From the NCBI RefSeq assembly GCF_030499575.1, contig NZ_JASTLC010000001.1:9262001-9326000 (forward strand): a DNA stretch of 64,000 bases, given 5' to 3'. This DNA is from Streptomyces sp. DG2A-72. Its GTDB lineage: Bacteria > Actinomycetota > Actinomycetes > Streptomycetales > Streptomycetaceae. This document shows, in pieces, positions 37,493 through 48,314 of this stretch (the stretch's first letter is position 1; each line of letters starts with the position of its first letter). The notes under the pieces are model-generated. The model ran no database searches, was not told the DNA's origin, and worked only from the letters and a program-made list of their open reading frames with translations. Both the position numbers and the translations under genes were made by a program.

Positions 37493-40400
37493 ATGTCCAA
37501 CGAGCAGAAGCTGCGTGACTACCTCAAGCGGGTGACGACCGACCTGGCCGAGACCCGCCGCCGTCTCGGACAGGCCGAGGCCGCTCGGCACGAGCCCATC
37601 GCGATCGTCGGGATGGCGTGCCGGTACCCGGGTGGTGTCGAATCGCCGGAGGATCTGTGGGAGCTGGTCGCCGAGGGCAGGGACGCGATCGACGTCATGC
37701 CCGGCGACCGCGGCTGGGACGTGGACACCCTCTACGACCCGGACCCGTCGAGCACCGGCAAGACGTACTCCCGTGAGGGCGGCTTCCTGCGGAACGCGGC
37801 CGAGTTCGACCCGGCGTTCTTCGGGATCTCGCCGCGCGAGGCGCTCGCGATGGACCCGCAGCAGCGGCTGCTGCTGGAGACGGCGTGGGAGGCGTTCGAG
37901 CGCGCGGGCATCGACCCGGCCACCCTGCGCGGCAGCCGTACGGGCGTCTTCGCGGGCGTCATGTACCACGACTACGGCGCGCGCTTCGGCACGGGCGCGG
38001 GTGCGGTCGCGCTGCCGGAGGGCGTCGAGGGCTACGTCGGCAACGGCAGCGCGGGCAGCATCGCGACCGGCCGTGTCGCCTACACCTTCGGCCTGGAGGG
38101 CCCGGCGGTGACCGTGGACACCGCCTGCTCGTCGTCCCTGGTCGCGCTCCACCTCGCCATCCAGGCACTGCGGCAGGGGGAGTGCAGCCTGGCCCTCGCG
38201 GGAGGTGTCACCGTGATGGCGACGCCGGACACGTTCGTCGAGTTCAGCCGGCAGCGGGGGCTCGCTCCCGACGGCCGGTGCAAGGCGTTCGCGGCGGGCG
38301 CGGACGGCACCGGGTGGGCCGAGGGCGCGGGCATGCTGCTCGTGGAGCGGCTGTCCGACGCCGAGCGGCTGGGCCACCCGATCCTTGCGGTGGTGCGGGG
38401 CAGCGCGGTCAACCAGGACGGTGCGTCCAACGGTCTTACGGCGCCTCATGGGCCGTCCCAGCAGCGGGTGATCCGGCAGGCGCTCGCCGCCGCGAGTCTG
38501 ACGCCCGCGCAGGTCGACGTGGTCGAGGGACACGGCACGGGCACCACGCTGGGTGACCCGATCGAGGTGCAGGCGCTCCAGGCGACGTACGGGCAGGGAC
38601 GTACCGACGAACGGCCGCTGTGGCTGGGGTCGTTGAAGTCCAACATCGGGCACGCGCAGGCGGCGGCCGGTGTCGGCGGGATCATCAAGATGGTGATGGC
38701 GCTGCGGGCCGGTGTGCTGCCGCGCACCCTGCACGTGGACGAACCGTCGCACCAGGTCGACTGGTCGGCCGGTGCGGTACGGCTGCTCACCGATCCGACG
38801 CCGTGGCCCGAGACCCGGGAACCGCGCCGGGCGGCGGTGTCGTCGTTCGGCGTCAGCGGCACCAACGCGCACGTGATCATCGAGCAGGCGCCGGAGCCGG
38901 CAACCGAGGCGGACAGTGACGAGACGCCTGTCGTCAGCCCCGCCCTCCTCCCCTGGCCGGTCTCCGCGCGCAGCGCCGACGCGGTGCGCGCCCAGGCGGC
39001 CCGGCTGTACGCGCACCTGCTCGCCCACCCCGATCTCACCGCCGCCGACGTCGCGTACTCGCTCGGCGCCACCCGTTCCGCGCTCCCTACCCGTTTCGTC
39101 GCGTTCGGCACCGACCGCGACGAACTCCTCGACGCCGTCGCACGGTTCGCCACGGGCGCCGAGGGCGTGACGGGCACGGCGACGCCGGGTGCGACCGCGT
39201 TCCTGTTCTCCGGGCAGGGTTCGCAGTGGGCCGGCATGGGGCGCGAACTCCGCGACCGGTTCCCGCGGTTCCGGCAGGCCCTCGACGCGGTGTGCGCCGT
39301 ACTCGACCCGCTGCTCGAACGGCCGCTGCGCGAGGTGATGTTCGCCGCGCCGGGCACCGCGGAGGCCGCGGCGCTCGACACCACCGGCTGCACCCAGCCC
39401 GCAGTCTTCGCCCTGGAAGTCGCCCTCTTCCGGCTCCTGGAGTCATGGGGCATACGGCCAGACGTGCTCGCCGGGCACTCCGTCGGCGAGATCGCCGCCG
39501 CCCATGTCTCCGGGGTCCTCTCCCTGGAGGACGCCTGCACGCTGGTCGCCGCGCGCGGCCGGCTCATGCAGCGACTTCCGTCCGGCGGCACCATGGTCGC
39601 CGTCGAGGCCGGCGCCGACGAGGTCCTGCCGCTGCTCGCCGGACACGAGCACGAGGTCGGCCTGGCCGCCGTCAACGCACCCGGCGCGGTCGTCCTCTCC
39701 GGCGCGGACGCGGCCGTACGGGAGATCGTCGACGTCCTCACGGAACGCGGCCGCCGCACCAGGCGGCTCCGGGTCAGCCACGCGTTCCACTCGCCGCTGA
39801 TGGAGCCGATGTTCGACGGGTTCCGGCGCACCCTTGAGGGCGTCACCTTCCACGAGCCGGGCATCCCGATCGTGTCGACCGTCACCGGCGCCACCGACCC
39901 GGAGGAGATGCGGACGGCCGACTACTGGGTCACCCATGTCCGCGCCACAGTCCGTTTCGCCGACGCCGTCACCGCCCTCCACGCGCAAGGCGTCGGCCGC
40001 TGGGTCGAGGTCGGCCCGTCGGCGGCACTGCTGCCGATGGTCCAGCAGACCCTGGACGCGATGGACGGGCCGGTGGGTCCGGAGGGTGGCGGTGGGGCCG
40101 ACGTGGCCGCCCCCGGCGGTCCGGCCGTCGTCGCCGTGCTCCGCCGCGCCGAACCGGAGGAGAAAGCCCTGCTCACCGCCGTGTCCCGGCTGCACGCGGC
40201 CGGTACGTCCGTCGACTGGGCGGCCGTCCTCGAAGGGCTCGGCGCGCAACGGGTGGACCTGCCCACCTACGCCTTCCAGCGGCAGCGGTACTGGCTCGAC
40301 GTCCCCGCCGGCACAGGCGACATGAGCGCGGCCGGACTCGGCGCCGCCCACCATCCGCTGCTCGGCGCGTCCGTCGCCCTCGCGGAGGGCGACGGCGTCC

Positions 40401-43400
40401 TGCTCACCGGCCGGCTGTCCCCGGCGGCCCAGCCCTGGCTGGCCGACCACGCCGTGGGCGGGGTGACACTCGTGCCGGGCGCGGCCCTGGTGGAGCTGGC
40501 GCTGCGCGCCGGTGACGAGGCCGGCTGCGGTCGCGTCGACGACCTCACCCTCGAAGCGCCGCTGGTCCTGCCAGCCGACGGCGCGGTGCAGGTCCAGGTC
40601 ACCGTCGGGGCGCCCGACGAACGCGGGGCGCGCCCCGTCCACGTGTACTCCCGGCCGCAGCCCGACCCGCAGCACGCTCGGAGCGCCGACACCGGCTGGA
40701 CCCGCCACGCCACCGGCCTCCTCACCCCGGGCACACCCGCCCCGCCCCCGTCGGACGACTTCACCGTCTGGCCGCCGCACGCCGCCGAACCGGTCGGCGT
40801 CGAGGGCTTCTACGAGGGCCTCGCGGACCGCGGCTACGACTACGGCCCCGCCTTCCAGGGCCTCCTGCGCGCCTGGCGACGCGGAGAGGAACTGTTCGCC
40901 GAGGTCGCCCTGCCCGAACAGCAGACATCCGGCGTCGGCGGGTTCGGCCTTCACCCGGCCCTCCTCGACGCCGCCCTCCACCCGATCGGCCTGACCTCCC
41001 TCGTCGCCGACGGCGCCACGCGGCTGCCGTTCGCCTGGTCCGGCGTCTCCCTGTACGCGGTCGGCGCCACGGCACTGCGGGTGCGGATCACACCGGCCGG
41101 CCCCGACAGCTTCTCCGTGACCGCGGCCGACCCGACGGGCGCGCCGGTGGCCGCCGTCGAGTCGCTGAACGTGCGCGAGATGTCGCGCGAGCAGGTGATC
41201 GCGGCGATGGGCGCGGCGGCTGCGGGGACCGGCGCCGACTCGTTGTTCGAGGTGGAGTGGGTTTCCGCGGTCGGCGGTGGCTCGGCGGAGGCCGGGGCGT
41301 GGGCGGTGCTGGGTGCCGATGGTGGGCTTCTGGCCGATGGCGGTGTCGCGTTCGCGGATGTGGAGGCGCTGCTGGCTTCTGGGTCGGCTGTTCCTGGCAC
41401 GGTGGTGTTGGAGTGTGCGCCCGTTGAGGGTGGTTCGGTGCCGGATGCCGTGCGGGGTCGGCTGGCGGATGTACTCGGGTTGGTGCAGCGGTGGGTCACT
41501 GATGAGCGGCTGGCGTCGTCGCGGTTGGTTGTGGTGACGCGGGGTGCGGTGGGTGTGTCGGTTGGTGAGGCTGTGGATGTGCGGACCGCGCCGGTGTGGG
41601 GTCTGGTGCGTGCGGCTCAGTCGGAGCATCCGGGTCGGTTCGTGGTGGGGGATCTTCCGGTGGGTGCGGGCGTGGAGGAGTTGTCTGCCGGGCTGGCGTC
41701 GGGTGAGGTGCAATGGGCGGTGCGGGACGGGGTGGTTCACGTGCCGCGGCTGGTGCGGGCGCAGGTCGAGGCCGACGGGGCTGCGGGGTTCGGGGATGGT
41801 CCGGTGCTGGTCACGGGTGCGTCTGGTGCGCTGGGTGGTGTCGTCGCCCGGCACTTGGTGGCGGTGCATGGTGTGCGGGAGTTGGTGCTGCTGAGCCGCC
41901 GGGGTCTCGCCGCCGGCGGTATGGACGTACTGCGTGATGAACTCACCGACCAGGGTGCGACCGTAGAGGTGCTGGCCTGCGATGCGGCCGACCGGGACGC
42001 GTTGGCGCAGGTCCTCGACGGCCGTCGGCTCACCGCCGTGATCCATGCGGCGGGTGTGCTGGACGACGGTGTGCTGGAGTCCCTGGACGCGGCCCGTTTC
42101 GACACCGTCCTGCGTCCGAAGGTGGACGCCGTCTGGAATCTGCACGAGCTCACGCGTGACCGCGAGCTGTCGGCGTTCGTGGTGTTCTCGTCGGCTGCCG
42201 GTGTGTTCGGCAACGCGGGTCAGGCCAACTACGCGGCGGCGAACGTCTTTCTGGACGCCCTTGCCCAGAGCCGGCGTGCCGAGGGGCTCCCCGGGCTGTC
42301 GCTGGCCTGGGGGCTGTGGGCCGGGGCGAGCGCGATGACGTCCGGGCTGGGTGAGTCGGACCGGCAGCGGATCGCGCGGCTCGGTGCGGAGGCGCTGGGT
42401 GAGGCGGAAGGGTTGGCGCTGCTCGACCGGGCGCTCGGCGAGGGCGCCGCGGGTCTGCTCGTACCGGTGCGACTCAGCCGTCCCGCGCTGCGTGCCCAGG
42501 CCCAGGCGGGCACCCTGCCCGCGCTGCTGCGGACACTGGTGCCCGCGACGGAGCGACGTCAGGCCTCGGCCGGGGCGGCGGGTGCGGTCGCGGGCGGTGG
42601 CGGACTGGCCGACCGTCTGGCCGGCCTGTCGCCGGCCGAACGGGAGGAACACGTCCAGGACTTGGTACGTCGAGAGGTCGCCGGCGTCCTGGGCCACGCC
42701 ACCCTGGACGCCATCCAGGCCACGCAGTCCTTCAAGGAGCTGGGCTTCGACTCGCTGACTGCGGTGGAGTTGCGTAATCGGCTCACCGCTACCACCGGTC
42801 TGCGGTTGTCCGCCACCCTGGTGTTCGACTACCCGACGTCCGCTGCCCTGGCCGATCATGTGCTGACGCAGGTCGTCGGCGAGGCCGGCCAGGTCGCGAC
42901 CGCCCTCGTGTCCGCCGCGGCCGGCGCCGAGGACCCCATCGTGATCGTCGGGATGGGCTGCCGCTACCCGGGTGAGGTCATGACGCCCGAGGACCTGTGG
43001 GACCTCGTCCTGTCCGGCGGCGACTCTGTGTCCGAGTTTCCCTCCGACCGCGGCTGGGACCTGGAGAACGTCTACCACCCCGACCCCGACCACCCCGGCA
43101 CCACCTACTCCCGCGAGGGCGGCTTCCTGCACCGCGCCGCCGACTTCGACCCGGCGTTCTTCGGGATCTCCCCGCGTGAGGCGTTGGCCATGGACCCGCA
43201 GCAGCGGTTGCTGTTGGAGACGGCGTGGGAGGCGTTCGAGCGGGCCGGCATCGACCCCGCGACGCTGCGGGGGAGTCGGACGGGTGTGTTCGCGGGGGTG
43301 ATGTACCACGATTACGCGTCGCGGCTGCGGGAGGTGCCGGGGCATCTTGAGGGGCTGATGGGGACGGGTAATGCGACGAGTGTGGTTGCGGGGCGTCTGT

Positions 43401-46400
43401 CGTACACGTTCGGGCTTGAGGGTCCTTCGGTGAGTGTTGATACGGCGTGTTCGTCGTCGCTGGTTGCTCTTCATCTTGCTGTGCAGGCGTTGCGTGCGGG
43501 TGAGTGTGAGATGGCGCTTGCGGGTGGGGTGACGGTGATGGCGACGCCGGAGGCGTTTGTGAATTTCAGTCGTCAGCGGGGGCTGGCGGTGGATGGTCGG
43601 TGTAAGGCGTTCGGTGCGGGTGCGGACGGCACGGGGTGGGCTGAGGGTGCGGGGATGTTGCTGGTGGAGCGGTTGTCCGACGCCGAGCGGCTGGGGCATC
43701 GGGTGCTGGCGGTGGTGCGGGGCAGCGCGGTCAACCAGGACGGTGCGTCCAACGGTCTTACGGCGCCCAACGGGCCGTCTCAGCAGCGGGTGATCCGGCA
43801 GGCGCTCGCCGTTGCGGGACTGGGGCCCGGGCAGGTCGACGCGGTGGAGGCTCATGGCACGGGCACGACTCTCGGTGACCCGATCGAGGCGCAGGCGCTC
43901 CAGGCGACGTACGGGCAGGAGCGGCCGGTCGAACGGCCGCTGTGGCTGGGGTCGTTGAAGTCGAACATCGGGCATGCGCAGGCGGCGGCCGGTGTAGGGG
44001 GCGTCATCAAGATGGTGATGGCGCTGCGTGAGGGCGTCCTTCCCCGGACCCTGCACGCCGACGAATCCTCCCCGCACATCGACTGGTCGGCGGGGCAGGT
44101 ACGGCTGCTCAGCGAGCAGACCGCCTGGCCCGAGACCGGGCAGCCGCGGCGGGCGGCGGTGTCGTCGTTCGGGTTCAGCGGCACCAACGCCCACGTGATC
44201 ATTGAGCAGGCCCCCGAGCCTGCCGAGCGGGCGGAGGCCGAGCCTTGGGACGGGGGCGCCCTGCCGTGGGTTCTGTCGGCGGCCTCCCCGCAGGGCCTGC
44301 GCGCCCAGGCGGAGCGGCTGCGGTCGTACGTCGCCGAGCGGCCCGAACTGCGGCCGGTGGACGTGGCGTTCTCCCTCGCCACCACCCGGAGCGTGCTGGA
44401 ACACCGGGCCGTGGTGGTGGGGGCCGAGCCGAGTGAACTCGCCGAGGGGCTGGGTTGCTTGGCGGAGGTCGGCTCGGTGGCCGGTGGGCGTACCGGGTTC
44501 CTGTTCACGGGGCAGGGGGCTCAGCGGCTGGGCATGGGGCGGGAGTTGTACGACGCCTACCCCGCGTTCCGGGACGCGCTGGACGATGCCTGTGCGGTGC
44601 TTGATCCGTTGCTGTCGCGTCCGTTGCGGGAGGTGATGTGGGGTGAGGACGCGGAGGCTCTTTCGCGGACGGAGTTCACGCAGTCGGCGTTGTTCGCGGT
44701 GGAGGTGGCGCTGTTCCGGTTGCTGGAGTCGTGGGGGATCCGGCCGGATGCGGTGGCCGGGCACTCGATCGGTGAGATCGCCGCCGCGCATGTGACCGGG
44801 GTGCTCTCCCTGGCGGACGCGTGTGCGCTGGTTGCTGCGCGGGGCCGGTTGATGCAGGCGTTGCCCGCTGGTGGCGTGATGGTCGCGGTGCAGGCGGGCG
44901 AGGACGAGGTGCTGGCCCTGCTGGCGGAGGTGTCCGACCGGGCCGGTGTCGCCGCCGTCAACGCCCCTGAAGCGGTGGTGATCTCCGGTGCCGAGGCGGA
45001 GGTCGAGCAGGTCGCTGCCGTGCTCGCCGCCCAGGGCAGGCGGGTCAAGCGGCTCGCAGTGAGTCACGCCTTCCACTCCCCGTTGATGGAGCCGATGCTG
45101 GAGGACTTCCGGGCCGTCGTGGAGGGGTTGACCTTCCGCGACGTGCCGTCGGTGCCGTTCGTGTCGACCGTCACCGGCGCGGTTGTGGGCGCGGAGATCG
45201 CTGACCCCTCTTACTGGGTGCGGCATGTCCGGGAGGCCGTCCGGTTCGCGGACGGGCTGCGGGCGCTGCACGGGCTGGGTGTGCGGCGGTTCGTGGAGGT
45301 CGGCCCGGACGCCGTTCTGACCGGGCTCGTCGAGCAGACCCTGGAGACCGACGTGGCGGCCGTGGCCGTACTGCGCCGTGATCAGGCCGATGTGCGGGCG
45401 CTGATGTCGGCGGTGGGCCGGCTGCACCTGGCCGGGGTTCCCGTCGACTGGTCGGCGGCGCTGCCCGGTGGGCGGCGCGTGGACCTGCCGACGTACGCCT
45501 TCCAGCACGAGCGGTACTGGCTGGAGGAATCGGCCGGCGTCGGTGACGTCACCGCGGCCGGGCTGCGAGGTGCGGGGCATCCGCTGCTCGGGGCGGCGAT
45601 GGAGCTGGCCGGGTCCGACCGGACGGTGTTCTCGGGCCGGGTGTCGGTCGCCTCGCACGGGTGGCTGGCGGATCACGCTGTGGGCGGTGTGGTGCTGGTA
45701 CCGGGCGCCGCGCTGGTGGAGCTGGCGCTGCGCACCGGAGACGGGGTGGGCTGCGGGCGGTTGGAGGAGCTGACCCTCCAGGCGCCGCTGGTCCTGCCGG
45801 AGACCGGTGCCGTGCAGCTCCAGGTCTCCGTGGGCGAGGCGGACGTCGAAGGCCGCCGTCCCGTCGAGATCCACTCGCGTCCCCACGACCCGACCGGTGC
45901 CGTGACCGCCGAGTGGACCGCGCACGCGGACGGCGTCCTGGCGGCGGCCGACGCCGCTCCCGACAAGCACGACGCGCCCTGGCCGCCCGCCGGGGCCACG
46001 TCTGTCGACGTCTCCGACGTGTACGACGCGCTCGCCGACAAGGGCCTGGTCTACGGCCCGGCGTTCCGCGGACTGCGGGCAGCGTGGCGGCTCGACGACG
46101 AGGTGTTCGCCGAGGTCGCGCTGCCGGAGGAGGCTGCGGAGACGGCCGACGCGTTCGGGCTGCACCCTGCGCTGCTCGATGCCGCCCTGCACGCGATCGG
46201 GCTGCTGCCGCTCGCCGACGGCGAGGGGACGCGGCTGCCGTTCGCTTGGTCCGGGGTGACCCTGCACGCGGTGGGCGCGACGACGCTGCGGGTACGCATC
46301 GCGCCGGACGGACGCGGGGGCGTGACCGCGGACCTCTTCGACGAAGCCGGACTGCCGGTCGCCGGGGTCGAGTCGCTGAGCCTGCGGGAGGTGTCGCGGG

Positions 46401-48289
46401 AACAGCTGGCCGCGGCGGCTTCGACAGCGGGGGACGAGTCGCTGTTCCGGTTGGAGTGGGGGCCGGCGGTGGGTGGCTCGGCGGATGCCGGGACGTGGGC
46501 GGTGCTCGGAGACGGCCCTCTGGCCGATGGCGGTGTCGCGTTCGCGGATGTGGAGGCGCTGCTGGCTTCTGGGTCGGCTGTTCCTGGCACGGTGGTGTTG
46601 GAGTGTGCGCCCGTTGAGGGTGGTTCGGTGCCGGATGCCGTGCGGGGTCGGCTGGCGGATGTACTCGGGTTGGTGCAGCGGTGGGTCACTGATGAGCGGC
46701 TGGCGTCGTCGCGGTTGGTTGTGGTGACGCGGGGTGCGGTGGGTGTGTCGGTTGGTGAGGCTGTGGATGTGCGGGTGGCGCCGGTGTGGGGTCTGGTGCG
46801 TGCGGCTCAGTCGGAGCATCCGGGTCGGTTCGTGGTGGGGGATCTTCCGGTGGGTGCGGGCGTGGAGGAGTTGTCTGCCGGGCTGGCGTCGGGTGAGGTG
46901 CAATGGGCGGTGCGGGACGGGGTGGTTCACGTGCCGCGGCTGGTGCGGGCGCAGGTCGAGGCCGACGGGGCTGCGGGGTTCGGGGATGGTCCGGTGCTGG
47001 TCACGGGTGCGTCTGGTGCGCTGGGTGGTGTCGTCGCCCGGCACTTGGTGGCGGTGCATGGTGTGCGGGAGTTGGTGCTGCTGAGCCGCCGGGGTCTCGC
47101 CGCCGGCGGTATGGACGTACTGCGTGATGAGCTCGCCGATCAGGGTGCGACCGTAGAGGTGCTGGCTTGCGATGCGGCCGACCGGGATGCTTTGGCGCAG
47201 GTACTGGACGGTCGTGAGTTGACTGCCGTGATCCATGCGGCGGGTGTGCTGGACGACGGTGTGCTGGAGTCCCTGGACGCGTCTCGCTTCGACAGGGTGC
47301 TGCGTCCGAAGGTGGACGCCGTCTGGAATCTGCACGAGCTCACGCGTGACCGCGAGCTGTCGGCGTTCGTGGTGGTCTCGTCGGCTGCCGGTGTGTTCGG
47401 CAACGCGGGTCAGGCCAACTACGCGGCGGCGAACGTCTTTCTGGACGCCCTTGCCCAGAGCCGGCGTGCCGAGGGGCTCCCCGGGCTGTCGCTGGCCTGG
47501 GGGCTGTGGGCCGGGGCGAGCGCGATGACGTCCGGGCTGGGTGAGTCGGACCGGCAGCGGATCGCGCGGCTCGGTGCGGAGGCGCTGGGTGAGGCGGAAG
47601 GGTTGGCGCTGCTCGACCGGGCGGTGGCCGACGACGAAGGCGGCCTGCTGGTCCCCGTACGGCTCAACCTCCCCGCCCTCCGCACGCTCGCCGAATCCGG
47701 ACGGCTGCCCGCGCTACTCGGCGGACTCGTCCGCACCCGGCCCCGGCGTGCGGCCGAGACGACGGTGGGCAGCGGCGTCGGCCTGCGCGAACGACTGGCG
47801 GGCATGAACGAGGCCGAAGCCGAACGGCACCTGATCCACCTGGTGCGCAGCGAGGTCGCCGCCGTCCTCGGACACGCGTCGCCGGACGTCGTGGGCGCGA
47901 AGAGGTCGTTCACCGAGCTGGGCTTCGACTCGCTGACCGCGGTGGAACTGCGCAACCGCCTCACCGCGGCCACGGGCCTGCGCCTGCCCGCCACGCTCAT
48001 CTTCGACTACCCGAACTCCACCCTGCTCGCCGAACAGATCCGGCTGGAAATCGTGCCGGAAGGGGCCGCCGCAGAGCAGGACGACCCCGAGGAGAAAGCC
48101 TTCCGCGAGGCCGTCTCCGCCATCCCCATGTCCCGGTTCCGCGAGGCCGGCCTGCTGGACCGGGTACTGCAACTCGCCGATCCGGAGGGGCAGCAAAAGA
48201 CCGCCGCGGGAGGGGAAGAGACGGAATCCATCGACGAGATGGACGTCGACAACCTGATTCGCATGGCACTCGACGGCAAAGACTCCTGA
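37493..48289 (+). CDS. lipPks3: Type I PKS: modules 4 and 5 (each KS-AT-DH-KR-ACP, malonyl)
   Basis: 3598 residues from ATG 37493. The N-terminal docking coil is [21 protein letters not shown]4: KS Cys212; AT GHSVGE (Ser663) and HAFH 763-766; DH His986 ([11 protein letters not shown]) with Asp1159 in LLDAALH; KR (LDD, Tyr1580, SS intact); ACP Ser1754. M5: KS Cys1986; AT Ser2425 and HAFH at 2525; DH His2728; KR Tyr3310; ACP Ser3480. Both ATs carry the malonyl signature, and both reductive loops are complete for a double bond. The C-terminus ([16 protein letters not shown]) is a different docking class from those of PKS1 and PKS2. Module 5 shares long near-identical tracts with modules 4, 6 and 7. 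PKS4 begins 25 bp downstream. Confidence 0.93.
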   Translation: MSNEQKLRDYLKRVTTDLAETRRRLGQAEAARHEPIAIVGMACRYPGGVESPEDLWELVAEGRDAIDVMPGDRGWDVDTLYDPDPSSTGKTYSREGGFLRNAAEFDPAFFGISPREALAMDPQQRLLLETAWEAFERAGIDPATLRGSRTGVFAGVMYHDYGARFGTGAGAVALPEGVEGYVGNGSAGSIATGRVAYTFGLEGPAVTVDTACSSSLVALHLAIQALRQGECSLALAGGVTVMATPDTFVEFSRQRGLAPDGRCKAFAAGADGTGWAEGAGMLLVERLSDAERLGHPILAVVRGSAVNQDGASNGLTAPHGPSQQRVIRQALAAASLTPAQVDVVEGHGTGTTLGDPIEVQALQATYGQGRTDERPLWLGSLKSNIGHAQAAAGVGGIIKMVMALRAGVLPRTLHVDEPSHQVDWSAGAVRLLTDPTPWPETREPRRAAVSSFGVSGTNAHVIIEQAPEPATEADSDETPVVSPALLPWPVSARSADAVRAQAARLYAHLLAHPDLTAADVAYSLGATRSALPTRFVAFGTDRDELLDAVARFATGAEGVTGTATPGATAFLFSGQGSQWAGMGRELRDRFPRFRQALDAVCAVLDPLLERPLREVMFAAPGTAEAAALDTTGCTQPAVFALEVALFRLLESWGIRPDVLAGHSVGEIAAAHVSGVLSLEDACTLVAARGRLMQRLPSGGTMVAVEAGADEVLPLLAGHEHEVGLAAVNAPGAVVLSGADAAVREIVDVLTERGRRTRRLRVSHAFHSPLMEPMFDGFRRTLEGVTFHEPGIPIVSTVTGATDPEEMRTADYWVTHVRATVRFADAVTALHAQGVGRWVEVGPSAALLPMVQQTLDAMDGPVGPEGGGGADVAAPGGPAVVAVLRRAEPEEKALLTAVSRLHAAGTSVDWAAVLEGLGAQRVDLPTYAFQRQRYWLDVPAGTGDMSAAGLGAAHHPLLGASVALAEGDGVLLTGRLSPAAQPWLADHAVGGVTLVPGAALVELALRAGDEAGCGRVDDLTLEAPLVLPADGAVQVQVTVGAPDERGARPVHVYSRPQPDPQHARSADTGWTRHATGLLTPGTPAPPPSDDFTVWPPHAAEPVGVEGFYEGLADRGYDYGPAFQGLLRAWRRGEELFAEVALPEQQTSGVGGFGLHPALLDAALHPIGLTSLVADGATRLPFAWSGVSLYAVGATALRVRITPAGPDSFSVTAADPTGAPVAAVESLNVREMSREQVIAAMGAAAAGTGADSLFEVEWVSAVGGGSAEAGAWAVLGADGGLLADGGVAFADVEALLASGSAVPGTVVLECAPVEGGSVPDAVRGRLADVLGLVQRWVTDERLASSRLVVVTRGAVGVSVGEAVDVRTAPVWGLVRAAQSEHPGRFVVGDLPVGAGVEELSAGLASGEVQWAVRDGVVHVPRLVRAQVEADGAAGFGDGPVLVTGASGALGGVVARHLVAVHGVRELVLLSRRGLAAGGMDVLRDELTDQGATVEVLACDAADRDALAQVLDGRRLTAVIHAAGVLDDGVLESLDAARFDTVLRPKVDAVWNLHELTRDRELSAFVVFSSAAGVFGNAGQANYAAANVFLDALAQSRRAEGLPGLSLAWGLWAGASAMTSGLGESDRQRIARLGAEALGEAEGLALLDRALGEGAAGLLVPVRLSRPALRAQAQAGTLPALLRTLVPATERRQASAGAAGAVAGGGGLADRLAGLSPAEREEHVQDLVRREVAGVLGHATLDAIQATQSFKELGFDSLTAVELRNRLTATTGLRLSATLVFDYPTSAALADHVLTQVVGEAGQVATALVSAAAGAEDPIVIVGMGCRYPGEVMTPEDLWDLVLSGGDSVSEFPSDRGWDLENVYHPDPDHPGTTYSREGGFLHRAADFDPAFFGISPREALAMDPQQRLLLETAWEAFERAGIDPATLRGSRTGVFAGVMYHDYASRLREVPGHLEGLMGTGNATSVVAGRLSYTFGLEGPSVSVDTACSSSLVALHLAVQALRAGECEMALAGGVTVMATPEAFVNFSRQRGLAVDGRCKAFGAGADGTGWAEGAGMLLVERLSDAERLGHRVLAVVRGSAVNQDGASNGLTAPNGPSQQRVIRQALAVAGLGPGQVDAVEAHGTGTTLGDPIEAQALQATYGQERPVERPLWLGSLKSNIGHAQAAAGVGGVIKMVMALREGVLPRTLHADESSPHIDWSAGQVRLLSEQTAWPETGQPRRAAVSSFGFSGTNAHVIIEQAPEPAERAEAEPWDGGALPWVLSAASPQGLRAQAERLRSYVAERPELRPVDVAFSLATTRSVLEHRAVVVGAEPSELAEGLGCLAEVGSVAGGRTGFLFTGQGAQRLGMGRELYDAYPAFRDALDDACAVLDPLLSRPLREVMWGEDAEALSRTEFTQSALFAVEVALFRLLESWGIRPDAVAGHSIGEIAAAHVTGVLSLADACALVAARGRLMQALPAGGVMVAVQAGEDEVLALLAEVSDRAGVAAVNAPEAVVISGAEAEVEQVAAVLAAQGRRVKRLAVSHAFHSPLMEPMLEDFRAVVEGLTFRDVPSVPFVSTVTGAVVGAEIADPSYWVRHVREAVRFADGLRALHGLGVRRFVEVGPDAVLTGLVEQTLETDVAAVAVLRRDQADVRALMSAVGRLHLAGVPVDWSAALPGGRRVDLPTYAFQHERYWLEESAGVGDVTAAGLRGAGHPLLGAAMELAGSDRTVFSGRVSVASHGWLADHAVGGVVLVPGAALVELALRTGDGVGCGRLEELTLQAPLVLPETGAVQLQVSVGEADVEGRRPVEIHSRPHDPTGAVTAEWTAHADGVLAAADAAPDKHDAPWPPAGATSVDVSDVYDALADKGLVYGPAFRGLRAAWRLDDEVFAEVALPEEAAETADAFGLHPALLDAALHAIGLLPLADGEGTRLPFAWSGVTLHAVGATTLRVRIAPDGRGGVTADLFDEAGLPVAGVESLSLREVSREQLAAAASTAGDESLFRLEWGPAVGGSADAGTWAVLGDGPLADGGVAFADVEALLASGSAVPGTVVLECAPVEGGSVPDAVRGRLADVLGLVQRWVTDERLASSRLVVVTRGAVGVSVGEAVDVRVAPVWGLVRAAQSEHPGRFVVGDLPVGAGVEELSAGLASGEVQWAVRDGVVHVPRLVRAQVEADGAAGFGDGPVLVTGASGALGGVVARHLVAVHGVRELVLLSRRGLAAGGMDVLRDELADQGATVEVLACDAADRDALAQVLDGRELTAVIHAAGVLDDGVLESLDASRFDRVLRPKVDAVWNLHELTRDRELSAFVVVSSAAGVFGNAGQANYAAANVFLDALAQSRRAEGLPGLSLAWGLWAGASAMTSGLGESDRQRIARLGAEALGEAEGLALLDRAVADDEGGLLVPVRLNLPALRTLAESGRLPALLGGLVRTRPRRAAETTVGSGVGLRERLAGMNEAEAERHLIHLVRSEVAAVLGHASPDVVGAKRSFTELGFDSLTAVELRNRLTAATGLRLPATLIFDYPNSTLLAEQIRLEIVPEGAAAEQDDPEEKAFREAVSAIPMSRFREAGLLDRVLQLADPEGQQKTAAGGEETESIDEMDVDNLIRMALDGKDS
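41331..42433 (+). repeat. KR-region repeat, copy in module 4
   Basis: About 1.1 kb aligned without gaps to 46521-47623 in module 5 (offset 5190). It is nearly identical apart from a cluster of changes at about 41940-42110 and ACCGCG against GTGGCG near 41584. It covers the structural and catalytic KR subdomains. Confidence 0.8.
42743..43186 (+). repeat. ACP-linker-KS repeat, copy at the module 4/5 junction
   Basis: About 444 bp, apparently identical to 53418-53861 (offset 10675), from the ACP serine codon through the inter-module linker into the start of the KS. It spans an exact module boundary. Confidence 0.8.
43261..43806 (+). repeat. KS repeat, copy in module 5
   Basis: About 546 bp, apparently identical to 48746-49291 in module 6 (offset 5485), covering the active-site Cys. 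It has strikingly T-rich third positions (CTT GAG GGT CCT TCG) against the GC-rich flanks. Confidence 0.85.
44600..45272 (+). repeat. Malonyl-AT repeat, copy in module 5
   Basis: About 673 bp almost identical to 50085-50757 in module 6 (offset 5485). It also matches module 7 up to about 55800 (offset 10675) and, less closely, the AT of module 3 (about 33695-34370). Confidence 0.75.
46521..47623 (+). repeat. KR-region repeat, copy in module 5
   Basis: Partner of 41331-42433 (offset 5190). Part of it also recurs in module 6, from about 52034 on. Confidence 0.8.
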
Positions 48290-48314
48290 CCCACCTCGTA
48301 ATCCGGAGCACATC

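Noticed and set aside
39443..47335. A 2630-residue open frame on the minus strand over modules 4 and 5
   Set aside because: Same reason: its repeated HRQ-rich segments simply mirror the repeated PKS domains on the plus strand.
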